Shown: positions 37,086 through 45,655, counted from the stretch's first letter. The stretch: 64,000 nt of DNA from Chryseobacterium ginsenosidimutans (GCF_024807225.1 NZ_JANUCO010000001.1:2356001-2420000), one strand, 5' to 3'. The notes: generated by a model not told the origin, from the letters alone. A program made the numbers and translations.

Positions 37086-37327
37086 CTAGAGAATCTGCTT
37101 ATCCAGGCTTAGGTCAGCTACCAACTTCTTGAGTTGGCTGTTTTCTTCCTCTAATTGGCGTAAACGACGAAGTTCTGTAATCCCCAAACCTCCGAATTTC
37201 TTCTTCCAATTGTAGAAAGTTGCCTCACATATACCCATTTTACGACAAACTTCTTCAACTTTCACCCCCGCTTCAGACTGCTTCAATGCAAAAATGATCT
37301 GACTCTCTGTAAATCTGCTCTTTTCAT
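37086..37327 (-). pseudogene. IS3-family orfA (HTH), damaged
   Basis: The HTH segment KQSEAGVKVEEVCRKMGICEATFYNWKKKFGG and leucine-rich helix are intact. The expected start, ATG at 37327, is one base out of frame with it (an A-run short by one), and the frame ends early at TAG where relatives read on through DVLKKK. So at least two lesions affect it. Confidence 0.65.
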
Positions 37328-37406
37328 TAGATTTTTCTTTATTTAAATTTAAGTATTTCTTGAAAATCTCTACTTTTAACTGATCCGGTTTTTTGGGAGA
37401 AAGTCA

Positions 37407-37601
37407 AAAGTAAAAGTCTATAACTTTGAAGTTGAAGGCAATCAGAATTATTGTGTTTCTGAGAAAGGAATTTGGTGCATAACAATTGTGAATGGGCAAG
37501 TGCTATTAAAAATACATTAGGAAATAAAGCATCAGGTTTTACAAGTCATCTTGCTGATCATTTTTATATAATAAACAAATTAGGAGATATTAATCCGCAG
37601 G
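37407..37601 (+). pseudogene. Silent cassette CT6: truncated near-copy of CT2
   Basis: The HINT-end copy (37407-37488) has lost one base (GGAATTTGG against GGGATTTTGG), breaking its frame. The tip matches CT2 with one base change over about 120 bases up to GDINPQ, then changes abruptly at about 37602 into DJ-1-like sequence. The rest of the tip and the immunity gene are missing. Confidence 0.75.
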
Positions 37602-38149
37602 TAACGCTTGTATCTCCAAAGGGAGGTCAACCGCCAATTGATCCGAAAAGTGAAGATCCTTCCTCTCAAACAGATGCTACGCAGAATGGATGATGATGAG
37701 GTATTGAAGGACAAACTTAAAAACACACACAAATTATCGGAAGTCAGAAGTGAAGACTTTGATGCGGTATTTTATCCGGGTGGTCACGGTCTTTATGGGA
37801 TCTGGCTGAAGACAAATTATCCCAACAGCTTATCGGTGATTTTTATACCGGTGATAAACCTGTAGCATTTGTCTGCCATGCACCGGGAGTTTTGAAAGAT
37901 GTAAAAATAGACGGTGAATATCTGGTGAAGGGTAAAAATGTCACAGGATTCACCAATACAGAGGAAGAGGCGGTGCAACTGACTGATGTTATTTCTTTTT
38001 TGGTTGAAGATATGTTGAAAAAGAATGGCGGCGTGTTCAGTAAGATCGAAGACTGGAGTCCTTATGCGGTAGTTGACGGAAGATTGGTCACAGGACAAAA
38101 TCCTGCCTCTTCTGAAAAAGTGGCAGAAGAGTTACTAAAACTTATCTAA
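37602..38149 (+). pseudogene. DJ-1/PfpI-family protein, 5'-truncated and frameshifted
   Basis: Homology begins mid-protein at VTLVSPKGGQPPIDP, passes PGGHG in a second frame, then AFVCHAPG with the nucleophile Cys in a third frame, and ends AEELLKLI at 38149. The first part of the gene was lost when the cassette sequence joined at 37602; frame changes near 37690 and 37795 show it is dead. Family members are glyoxalase III/chaperone-like proteins. Confidence 0.8.
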
Positions 38150-38166
38150 AAGATATCCAACACAGC

Positions 38167-38211
38167 AATTTATAATAGGGAGCGGCTTTTGCCGCTTTCC
38201 TATTATAAATT
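38167..38211. terminator. Long bidirectional hairpin
   Basis: Nested arms AATTTATAATAGG / CCTATTATAAATT around AGCGGC-TTTT-GCCGCT. It separates the convergent DJ-1 remnant and the NmrA-family gene. Confidence 0.75.
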
Positions 38212-38220
38212 AAATCTCAA

Positions 38221-39105
38221 TTACATGTCCTTAGAAGACTGTAATGATTTGATCTTCTCAATACCTGTATCATCCAGCCATTCTTCGAAACTTGTCAATT
38301 TCGGCAACCAGGAAGATATAAAATTATAATCAATAGGGCCATATCCTTCTTCGGCGACCATCTCTACCAATTTTGCAAAGGTTTCACTTTGCTGATAAAG
38401 CATTTCTAAAGGAACCTGTACAAATTCGATCGGTTGATTCAATTTTTTCTCCAGCAGTTCTAAAATTTGTCTGGGCGTAAAAAGTTCTCCGCCAAAATCT
38501 ATTGTTTTACCGTTGAAATCTTGATAATTCTGAAATATGATGCGGGCAAATGTTCCAATGTCTTTTGTAGTGATCCAGGATATTGCTGTTTGTTCAGGCA
38601 ACGGATTAATGAATTTGTTGTCGCTCAACCCAAAGCTTGGCAAAAGAAGATTTTCCATAAACGAGGCAGGTCGTATGACAGCCCCCTGTAATTTACTTTG
38701 CAGTAAATTTTTTTCAAGGGTAAACTTAAATTTCGGACGAAATCTATCCTGTTTGTCAGAAGCCATAACCGAAGAATACAAGACAAATTTAAGGTCATAT
38801 TCCTCTGCCAGTTTAATCGTTTGGATTCCTAATTCAGCTTCCTTTTCATCGGTCTCTTTACTGGAGACCCAAACTCCCGGAAGTACTAAGTATAGTCCGT
38901 CTACTTTTTGAAATACTTCTTTTAAGACATCAACATCTTCCAGATCACCCTTTATCAAAGTGGCACCTGCATTTTTTAAAAGCTCAGCTTCCGGAGAGTG
39001 AGGATTTCTTGTCAGTGCAAACACTTCAAAATCATTTTGTAATAGTTCATATACGGTAGCACTTCCTTGATTTCCGGTTGCACCTGTAACCAATATTTTT
39101 TTCAT
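38221..39105 (-). CDS. NmrA-family NAD(P)-binding reductase
   Basis: 294 residues from the ATG at 39105, chosen because MKKILVTGATGNQGSATVYEL is the normal start; a longer form from 39126 adds seven residues. The GATGNQG loop binds NAD(P); ALTRNP marks the next strand, and LYSSVMASD replaces the usual catalytic Tyr region as in NmrA/atypical SDRs. Substrate unknown. It is divergent from an HxlR regulator 74 bases away, the usual pairing for redox-stress or reactive-carbonyl responses. Confidence 0.85.
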   Translation of the reverse strand: MKKILVTGATGNQGSATVYELLQNDFEVFALTRNPHSPEAELLKNAGATLIKGDLEDVDVLKEVFQKVDGLYLVLPGVWVSSKETDEKEAELGIQTIKLAEEYDLKFVLYSSVMASDKQDRFRPKFKFTLEKNLLQSKLQGAVIRPASFMENLLLPSFGLSDNKFINPLPEQTAISWITTKDIGTFARIIFQNYQDFNGKTIDFGGELFTPRQILELLEKKLNQPIEFVQVPLEMLYQQSETFAKLVEMVAEEGYGPIDYNFISSWLPKLTSFEEWLDDTGIEKIKSLQSSKDM

Positions 39106-39179
39106 TGTAAAATTTCTTTTGAGCAAATTTACTTTCCTTGTTTAGTATATTTGTGTTTACTAACCTTTAGGAAAGTATC
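39106..39179. promoter_or_regulatory. Divergent promoter/operator between NmrA-type and HxlR genes
   Basis: -7 boxes lie on both strands: TATATTTG at 39146-39153 (+) and, read on the minus strand, TAAATTTG at 39124-39131. Nested dyads TACTTTCC / GGAAAGTA and TTTAGTA / TACTAA span the middle and suit binding of an HxlR dimer. Binding is inferred. Confidence 0.6.
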
Positions 39180-39566
39180 ATGGAAAAGAAAATAAAACCC
39201 TGTATAGAAAATGAACAGATCTTAAAACAAAGATTTTTAGCGCTGAGAGATACTTTGGATCTACTGAGCGGGAAATGGCGTTTTTGCATTCTGCTGAATC
39301 TCCACTACCATGAGAAATTAAGATTTAAGGACTTTTTCGAGGTTTCGGAGGGAATTTCCCCTAAAGTGCTGACTTCTGAACTCACGACGTTAGAAGCACA
39401 CCAGCTGATTCAAAAGAAAATTGAATATACACCTACCAGGGACATCACTTATTATGTGTTAACGAAACACGCTCAGGAAATTTGGACGGTACTTAATACA
39501 TTGATTGAATTCGGTTTATCGAATCGTCAGGAGGTTATCAAATCCTTTCATTCGGATAAAGATTAG
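39180..39566 (+). CDS. HxlR-family winged-helix regulator
   Basis: 128 residues. Family features: a conserved Cys near the N-terminus (KPCIENEQ), DLLSGKWRFCILLNLHYHEKLRFKDF, then GISPKVLTSELTTLEAHQLIQ and the wing EYTPTRDITYYVLT. It most likely controls the divergent NmrA-family gene and itself. Many members sense electrophiles or oxidants through the Cys. Confidence 0.88.
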   Translation: MEKKIKPCIENEQILKQRFLALRDTLDLLSGKWRFCILLNLHYHEKLRFKDFFEVSEGISPKVLTSELTTLEAHQLIQKKIEYTPTRDITYYVLTKHAQEIWTVLNTLIEFGLSNRQEVIKSFHSDKD

Positions 39567-40028
39567 ATAAGCTGTAAATACATTTTACAATAAATATACA
39601 TAGTGGGTATCATTCTTTTCATTTCCTGACCGACAGTAATCGCAACTGTTGAAATGTTGGGAGAAATTAAGATTTTGTACGCTTTTTTAAAATATAATTA
39701 ACACCATTGATCATCTAAAAATGCATTTACTTTCTATAATTTTGCAGAGGAAATCCACTTATAAGGTTTTCATGGTTATTAGTTTTTATCCCCATATCAT
39801 TTGGGGATTTTTTATGGCTAATCAGGTTTATAAGAACATACAACAAACCGATGGCTTCTTTCCTTTGCTGTTAATAAAGCTATACCTTTCAGATCAGAAC
39901 TTTGTGACACCGTTTCTATAAACTGTAATTTATCACACGGAACCTATCAACAATAATCTTATTCAAAAAATCAAAACGGCACAACTTTATCTATCCAATA
40001 TGTCAACGTCTAAAAAAATACGTTAAAA
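39567..40028. other. Intergenic region with terminator and possible small RNA
   Basis: No convincing protein gene. A -7 box TAATTTTG (39737-39744) is followed about 45 bases later by a strong terminator at 39788-39815 (ATCCCCA / TGGGGAT, then six T). This could be a ~65-base transcript. The terminator could instead end hxlR transcription. Confidence 0.4.
39788..39815 (+). terminator. Intrinsic terminator
   Basis: 7-bp perfect stem ATCCCCA / TGGGGAT with a seven-base loop and TTTTTTAT. Confidence 0.75.
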
Positions 40029-40880
40029 ATGATCGATATGCATAAAAATTACAAGATTTTAATACCGCTTCTTTGCGGGCTGTTATTTCCTGTGAAAATT
40101 CTTTCGCAGGAAACCTTGCAGAAGAAATTCTCATTATTCAACCCTGTTCCCCGCGCACAGATGAGAGAAATGGAAACCGACCGTCCCGATGTCACCGAAT
40201 CGCCTGTCACCGTAGATGCAGGACACTTCCAGCTTGAAACAGATCTGATAAGAACCATAAGGGAAAAATCCGAATCCCTGCAGACCAATACATTACTTAT
40301 CAATCAAATGAACCTAAAAGTCGGACTCACCCATTCTACAGCAGTTCAGATCGGTTTCCAAACGTATGGAAAGCAGAGCGAAAGGAAATTTGATTCCGGT
40401 GAAAAAACAATTACGCACGGTCAGGGAGATCTTACACTCAGGATCAAACAAAACCTTATAGGTAATGATGATGGAAACTTCGCATTGGCATTACTGCCGT
40501 ACGTGAAATTTGCAACTTCCAAATATGAAGACAGTAAATTCGAAGGTGGATTGATAATCCCTATGCAGTACAAACTTCCCGGGGAATGGAACCTCGGATT
40601 CCAGGTGGAAGTAGACCGTCTCAAAGATCAGGATGAACAGTCAATGCACACAGAATTTTTACAGACCCTGACCATCAGCCATTCCATTGTCAAAGGTGTG
40701 GATGGCATTGCGGAAACTTATTATACCTACAATTTTAAAGCGCACCAGTTTTCAAATTATCTCAATGCAGCTATCCAGATGGATGTGGCAAGAGATTTTA
40801 AACTGGATGCCGGATTAAATCTTGGACTGCAGCATACAGCTGCAAAACATTTTTTTATAGGGGCTTCTTTTCGACTTTAG
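40029..40880 (+). CDS. Outer-membrane beta-barrel protein (phenol MetA-pathway/transporter family)
   Basis: 283 residues. Signal peptide about residues 8-25 (ILIPLLCGLLFPVKILSQ). The mature start has METDRPDVTESPVTVDAGHFQLETD, a hallmark of this family. The rest alternates short amphipathic strands (GLTHSTAVQIGFQTYG, LRIKQNLIG) and ends in FFIGASFRL, with the terminal aromatic/Leu pattern of barrels. Substrate unknown. It stands alone. Confidence 0.75.
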   Translation: MIDMHKNYKILIPLLCGLLFPVKILSQETLQKKFSLFNPVPRAQMREMETDRPDVTESPVTVDAGHFQLETDLIRTIREKSESLQTNTLLINQMNLKVGLTHSTAVQIGFQTYGKQSERKFDSGEKTITHGQGDLTLRIKQNLIGNDDGNFALALLPYVKFATSKYEDSKFEGGLIIPMQYKLPGEWNLGFQVEVDRLKDQDEQSMHTEFLQTLTISHSIVKGVDGIAETYYTYNFKAHQFSNYLNAAIQMDVARDFKLDAGLNLGLQHTAAKHFFIGASFRL

Positions 40881-41055
40881 GTGCTGCGTATGCCAAGGCT
40901 CTGCAGGGTAAACTATTTGCACATGGTTTTTACCATTCATTTTACAGGACAACAATAAGGGCAAGATAGTTTTGTTTTTAATCCGTATATATTCTACTTA
41001 AGTTCAATAAGCAATATCTTTGTACTGATCCTGATCTTAAACGATAATCACTAGT

Positions 41056-41193
41056 ATGGAGGACAACGAAATGAGTTACCCGGTTTATTCTCCGGCATCT
41101 GTGATAGGGATTTTCAGTCATGCATTAAAGCTGATCACTATTGCTTTTTTAGTAGCTCTGATTATCGGATTTATTTTCGCAAAATTTGTATAG
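41056..41193 (+). CDS. Small single-helix membrane protein, 45 residues
   Basis: MEDNEMSYPVYSPASVIGIF leads into a long hydrophobic helix (LITIAFLVALIIGFIFAKFV). No family recognised. Clean ATG and stop. Its end overlaps a minus-strand AraC remnant. Confidence 0.5.
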   Translation: MEDNEMSYPVYSPASVIGIFSHALKLITIAFLVALIIGFIFAKFV

Positions 41194-41362
41194 GTTTCAT
41201 TTTCAGATTCTTTCCGTGGAATTCTTTTGGGGCAACTCCAACAAGTTCTTTTAAACCTTTTTTGAAGTGAGCCGGATTGTAATAATCATTCTCATGGACC
41301 AAAGCCATAAGGTTAGCGGATTCCTTTGTCAACAGCGTTTTGAGCGCTGCCTGCAGAACTAA
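41171..41362 (-). pseudogene. AraC-family regulator, C-terminal remnant
   Basis: About 63 codons on the minus strand give LQAALKTLLTKESANLMALV, then HENDYYNPAHFKKGLKELVGVAPKEF, the second HTH and closing motif of AraC proteins. No start and no upstream domain remain. Confidence 0.6.
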
Positions 41363-41468
41363 TGGTTAGGTTCAAATGTCTGGTAATTCATTGGTTTTTA
41401 ATTTTTTTATAAAATAAAAAAAATCAGCTAAACTTATTTAAAAAACATACAATAATCCGCATAAACAT

Positions 41469-41476
41469 TATATTTG
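41469..41476 (+). promoter_or_regulatory. -7 box (TATATTTG) for the histone H1-like gene
   Basis: Exact TAnnTTTG, 29 bases before the ATG at 41506. Confidence 0.5.
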
Positions 41477-41505
41477 CCATCCAATTAATTTTAAATTATC
41501 ACGTT

Positions 41506-41682
41506 ATGAAAGAACTTATCGAAAAAATTAATGCTGAATTTGAAGCATTTTCAACTGAAGCAGCTCAACAATCTGAGAAAGGGAACAAGGCCGCCGGTAC
41601 AAGAGCAAGAAAATCAGCGCTTGAACTGAGCAAACTGTTCAAAGACTTCAGAAAAGTTTCTGTTGAAGAGTCAAAGAAATAA
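41506..41682 (+). CDS. Histone H1-like small basic protein
   Basis: 58 residues, too short for many gene finders. MKELIEKINAEFEAF is followed by the Lys/Ala/Arg-rich EKGNKAAGTRARKSALELSK and KLFKDFRKVSVEESKK. This matches the small histone H1-like proteins that are well conserved in flavobacteria and thought to bind the chromosome. It has its own promoter box and a strong terminator, so it is a single-gene unit. Role in chromosome organisation is inferred from the family. Confidence 0.8.
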   Translation: MKELIEKINAEFEAFSTEAAQQSEKGNKAAGTRARKSALELSKLFKDFRKVSVEESKK

Positions 41683-41696
41683 AGGCTAAATAAAAA

Positions 41697-41731
41697 TAAA
41701 AGATCCCTGCTTGAAAAACAGGGATCTTTTA
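41697..41731. terminator. Bidirectional terminator between H1-like gene and SDR
   Basis: 12-bp perfect stem AAAAGATCCCTG / CAGGGATCTTTT; T-rich on both strands. Serves convergent genes. Confidence 0.85.
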
Positions 41732-41737
41732 TTTGAT

Positions 41738-42496
41738 CTAAAAACCATACATACCACCGGAAACGGAAATCTGTTCTCCCGTGATCCAGGCTGCATCATC
41801 TGAAGCAAGAAATACGGCAGCTTTCGCAATATCTTCGGGCTGACCTCTACGACCAAGCGGTGTATTGGAGATAAACATTTTTTCATAATCACTTCCGCGG
41901 GTGACACCGGCACTTGTTGCACCTTCTGTTTCTGTAGCGCCTGGTAATATAGAGTTGATACGAATATTCTTTCTCCCCAACTCTTTTGATAAAGCAATGG
42001 TAAAGGCATCTAAAGCCGCCTTGGTTGACGAATACAATGAGGCATTGGGAAGCGGATATTTGCTTGCACCCGAACTGATATTAATGATATTGCCGCCCTT
42101 ATCTCCAAACAGTTTCAAAGCTGCCTGGATTGTCAATATAGGTCCTAATACATTGACATTGAAACTCTGATGAAAAGCTTCTGTCGATATTTGTTCAATA
42201 GGAGCGTATCCTTGAGCAACTGCGTTATTTACCAAAATATCCAATGTACCGAAAGCTTTCTTTGTTTCTTCAAAAAGCCTGATGACATCGGCTTCCTGTG
42301 ATACATCGGCCTGTACCGCAATGGCCGTTCCACCATTGTCGGTTATGGATTTTACGACTTTATTTGCTGCTTCTTTACTTGAAGCATAATTTACAACGAC
42401 CTTAGCCCCGGCTGCCGCAAAGTGTTTGGCAATAGATGCACCAATTCCTTTTGCTGAACCTGTAATAACTGCTACTTTGTTTTCTAATTTACTCAT
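41738..42496 (-). CDS. SDR-family oxidoreductase
   Basis: 252 residues, classical short-chain dehydrogenase. NAD(P) loop TGSAKGIGASIAKHF at 12-26, NNAVAQG (an NAG variant), Ser in INISSGASK, the catalytic YSSTK and the family end GEQISVSGGMYGF. Closest in type to FabG-like 3-oxoacyl reductases, but substrate unknown. A Crp/Fnr gene lies upstream on the same strand; a second, ruined pair of the same two families follows at 43.5-44.2 kb. Confidence 0.88.
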   Translation of the reverse strand: MSKLENKVAVITGSAKGIGASIAKHFAAAGAKVVVNYASSKEAANKVVKSITDNGGTAIAVQADVSQEADVIRLFEETKKAFGTLDILVNNAVAQGYAPIEQISTEAFHQSFNVNVLGPILTIQAALKLFGDKGGNIINISSGASKYPLPNASLYSSTKAALDAFTIALSKELGRKNIRINSILPGATETEGATSAGVTRGSDYEKMFISNTPLGRRGQPEDIAKAAVFLASDDAAWITGEQISVSGGMYGF

Positions 42497-42826
42497 GATT
42501 TCTATTTTATTAATAATTATTTTTCAGTTTTTTTCTGTCCTGAATCCTATGCAAAGATGCTACGCTGTAACAAACTGCGTATTGACATACATCATTAAAC
42601 CTCCTTGATATGGGTCAATTATAAGGGATGATCTATATTAGGTTGATACAATAACTAACTGTAAAATAGTGACTTAATAGAAAGAAGAAAAACCAAAATA
42701 ACACGAAGTCAGACAGTTCACAACGCGTTATATTCCATGGATAAGCTATTTATTACATTCAGGAATATTTATCGATGGGGGAAGCGGCAATTGAAATGCC
42801 TGCTGCGAATGGAAAACTATAATGCT
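42497..42826. other. Intergenic, no gene seen
   Basis: 330 bases between the SDR and Crp/Fnr genes. Stops in all frames; no clear hairpin or repeat. Presumably holds the SDR promoter. Confidence 0.6.
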
Positions 42827-43417
42827 CTATTTAGAGAAGTTTTTCTTTATCCTGCTCAAAGTTTCCGGGGATAGACCAAGGTAAGAAGCGATCATGTTTT
42901 GGGGGAACCGCTGTAGAAAATGCGGATAGTTATTGACCAAATCCATGTAACGCTGTTCAGCCGTATAGCTCATAGCAGCCTGCATTCTTTTTTGATTTGC
43001 AATGGTATAATTTTGATTGATCGAGTTTGCCATTATTGAAAAGGCAGGGATATGCTTAAGAAACTCTTCAATTTGAGCATGAGTTGTTTGCAGAACCTCC
43101 AAATTCTCCAGCGCTTCAATATTGAAGCGGCTTGGTGTTAACAGGTAAAAGCTTTCAAAATCGGCCAGCCACCAGTTTTCCAAGGATAATTTCAGAATAT
43201 GTTCATGTCCTTTTTCATCTACCGTAAATGTCCTGGCTGACCCTTTAACAATAAAGCCAATATATTTGCATACGTCTCCTTCCTGCAAAAAGTATTGCCG
43301 TTTTCGGAGTTTTTTTGGTTTGAAATGTGCCGTTAACAACTGCTTATCATCTTCTGAAAGCAGTTTGCCTGATATTTCCTGGATGTAATCGAAAAGCGCT
43401 TCAAAATTGGACATCAT
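42827..43417 (-). CDS. Crp/Fnr-family transcriptional regulator
   Basis: 196 residues. Cyclic-nucleotide-binding-type beta roll (YFLQEGDVCKYIGFIVKGSARTF), a long dimer helix and a short HTH (NMIASYLGLSPETLSRIKKNF). This is the common flavobacterial form without clear cAMP-binding residues or the FNR cysteines. Start may be the second Met. Likely controls the SDR gene downstream; the effector is unknown. Confidence 0.85.
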   Translation of the reverse strand: MMSNFEALFDYIQEISGKLLSEDDKQLLTAHFKPKKLRKRQYFLQEGDVCKYIGFIVKGSARTFTVDEKGHEHILKLSLENWWLADFESFYLLTPSRFNIEALENLEVLQTTHAQIEEFLKHIPAFSIMANSINQNYTIANQKRMQAAMSYTAEQRYMDLVNNYPHFLQRFPQNMIASYLGLSPETLSRIKKNFSK

Positions 43418-43448
43418 TCGAATATATATTATTGCAATTTAGTAAAAA

Positions 43449-43480
43449 AAATCCCTGCTTTTTATGAAAAACAGGGATTT
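43449..43480 (-). terminator. Terminator for the minus-strand SDR remnant
   Basis: AAATCCCTG / CAGGGATTT with an inner TTTTT / AAAAA stem; read on the minus strand it is followed by seven T. Confidence 0.75.
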
Positions 43481-43523
43481 AAAAAGGTACTTTTATTCAA
43501 ACTCGTTTTACCCAGGATGGCAA

Positions 43524-43770
43524 TTACTTAGACAGATAGGTCATTCCACCATCCACAAGGATTTCGGCACGAAGGATAAATGAAGAATCATCAGAAGCCA
43601 GGAAAACTGCTGTTTTACCAATGTCAGATGGTTGCCCAATCCTGCTTATCGGCATTTCACTTGGAAAGTGTGTTTTTATAGATTCAATTTGTTCTAAGGG
43701 AATAAACTTTTCAAATGAAGGGGTATCAGTAGACAAAGCTCTGCATTTTATACCAAGAGGAATTTTACAA
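43524..43770 (-). pseudogene. SDR-family C-terminal fragment
   Basis: Only the last third of an SDR remains: STDTPSFEKFIPLEQIESIK, then ISRIGQPSDIGKTAVFLASD and the end VDGGMTYLSK. The nucleotide loop and catalytic Tyr are gone. It is joined directly to the front part of a Crp/Fnr gene, so a deletion removed the back of one gene and the front of the other. Confidence 0.75.
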
Positions 43771-43794
43771 ATCATAAAAAATAATATTATTTGA

Positions 43795-44175
43795 TGTTGG
43801 CTCTGATATCCCAATTGGCGATCTCTATATTTTCATGGTATAGTTTTCGCAGGTTTTGTGTATTGAGTTTGTACAATGTACAATCTTCCAGCAATTCAAC
43901 ATTTTCGTATCCTTTCGGATTGGCAATATAACTTTTGAAAGAGATAATGGTATCGCCCTCTTTTCCGAATGAAAATGCAGTTTCATTACCATCGCTAGTA
44001 ACAAATGTTCTCGCAATTCCTTTTTTTTGATAAAATAAAAATCATTTTCAATTGTATCCTGTTGAATGATCACATAATTTTTAGGATAGTTGAGATCAGT
44101 GATGTGACTTTTAAGTATCAGCTTAGAAGATTCAGACAAAGAAGAGATCTTGTCAAGTATGTGTTCAATATCCAT
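43795..44175 (-). pseudogene. Crp/Fnr-family N-terminal fragment, frameshifted
   Basis: Starts MDIEHILDKISSLSESSKL, continues to NDFYFIKK, then an A-run of eight (44021-44028) shifts the frame; the other frame gives GIARTFVTSDGNETAFSFGK and YHENIEIANWDIR before homology ends. The DNA-binding half is missing. Confidence 0.75.
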
Positions 44176-44293
44176 TTTGAGATTATGTGGATGGAAGTTT
44201 ACAGTGATAGCGGTTAAAGTTTTGTCAATGATGAATTAATTATTCAATAGTTAAAGCTTACTAAATCAACTTGTCGCTTTTTATTTTATTGGT

Positions 44294-44647
44294 TTACGCC
44301 GTCTCTATATCCATTCTTCTTAATAGGTCGTCTTCTAATGTGTAGATATGCTTTACGGTACCATCAAAAATTATATTTCCTTGCAGGTCTTTTACAATCT
44401 GATGAACTGTTACTTCAAATGTGCCGTTAGCTCTTTGGTTAAATGCAATGGGTTCAACTGTTGGATTTATTTCTGTCCATTGCCTTGTCCAATAGGTTCT
44501 TATTTCATCTTTACCGTTGACATAACCACCTTCAAAGGCTTTGGGCCATTGAACATCCTGATGGAATGTCAATAGGGCAGTATCGATGTCTCTGGAATTA
44601 AAAGCGGGATATGCTTTTTTAATTAATTTTTCAAAATGTGTTATCAT
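44294..44647 (-). CDS. SnoaL/NTF2-like protein
   Basis: 117 residues with the pattern of the NTF2-like cone fold: FEKLIKKAYPAFNSRDIDTAL, FHQDVQWPKAFEGGYVNGKDEI, YWTRQWTEINPTVEP and the sheet HQIVKDLQGNIIFDGTVKHIY. Small stand-alone members act as isomerases, hydrolases or unknown. The gene is complete. Confidence 0.75.
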   Translation of the reverse strand: MITHFEKLIKKAYPAFNSRDIDTALLTFHQDVQWPKAFEGGYVNGKDEIRTYWTRQWTEINPTVEPIAFNQRANGTFEVTVHQIVKDLQGNIIFDGTVKHIYTLEDDLLRRMDIETA

Positions 44648-44749
44648 AAGTTTTATTTAGAATTATTGATTTTCTGACGGTTTCAGTTAGCATCTGTATT
44701 TCATCATTAGAAAACTTGTAATTTCACTATCTCAGTACTGCATCAATGC

Positions 44750-45593
44750 TTAATCAGCAATAAATATCTTCTTCTTGGCAATATCAATAGTTAAAACTTT
44801 ACCCAGCCAATCTATACTGGTTTTCCCTTCATAAATCAGTCCATCAATAAAAGCGATGTCCAAGTTTTCCACCTTACGTAATTTATTGACTGTATTTAAT
44901 TTTGAGATCTTACCAATATAATAATTGTTTTCTTTTTTAAGTCGCTTTTTACAGGAACGGCTTTAAAATCTGCTTTGTTCAATTTCAAAGGTTTCCATTA
45001 ATTTTGAACTGAACCAAAATGAATTTTTTCCGGCTCCGCTGTCCAATAAGGTTTGGATCTTTAAATGGTTATTCAATTCGACATACGTAAAAATATCGAT
45101 TGCTTTCCCTGCATAATCTGCTATTTGGATATCAATACTTTTTTCGTTTTTTGGTAGGTTTATCAAAAAGGATTTTTTTGTTAACATAGTCGATCGTGAC
45201 AGGTGTATTTCTGAAAGGCTGCAATGAGATCATCCCGTCAATATCTCCAAATTCCAGATCGATGATCGTATATTGCTGATCACTAAATTGTTTATTGTTG
45301 ATCTCAAGACTTTTGGCATTATAGAGATCTACATTCAATTCTTCACCGGTTGCTCTGTGTCCCACAAAAAAATTATTGGTCTTTTCGTTTTTAATTTTAT
45401 TGGAAAACTTTGTAAAAACAGCATTAAGACCAGCTCCTGTATCAAGAATGAATTTTCCCTCAACATCATTTATTTTTGCCTTGATGATGATGTGTCCGTT
45501 ATTATTGACTTCAAACGGAATTTGTGCATTTATTTTTAAAGAGAATAATAGAAATATTAAAAGAATGCTTGTCGTGAATATTGATCTTGTCAT
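44750..45593 (-). pseudogene. Retropepsin-like aspartyl protease, multiply frameshifted
   Basis: Signal peptide and first lobe (45132-45593) are intact, with FILDTGAGLNAVF holding the catalytic DTG. A frame change near 45150 leads to the second lobe (LLDSGAGKNSFWF, 44963-45187). Further shifts near 44980 and 44915 are needed to reach NTVNKLRKVENLDIAFIDG and IDWLGKVLTIDIAKKKIFIA. About 280 residues in all if restored. Clearly inactive as written. Confidence 0.75.
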
Positions 45594-45655
45594 GGTTACT
45601 TTTTTATAGATGATAAAGCTACGGGATATGTTTTTTATTAATTTATTTTAAATAG

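Larger units (their letters stand above)
36190..37406 (-). mobile_element. IS3-family insertion sequence (IS407-like), about 1.2 kb
   Basis: Ends are imperfect inverted repeats: TGACCTCCTCCC at 36190-36201 and GGGAGAAAGTCA at 37395-37406, 10 of 12 matching. Inside are orfA and orfB remnants on the minus strand. The flanks, CAC on the left and AAA on the right, are not a target duplication, so DNA next to the element has been lost or rearranged. It sits between two HINT/tip cassettes. Confidence 0.85.

Noticed and set aside
39721..39921. 66-codon + strand frame after hxlR
   Set aside because: It runs through a strong terminator hairpin and has no recognisable protein pattern.
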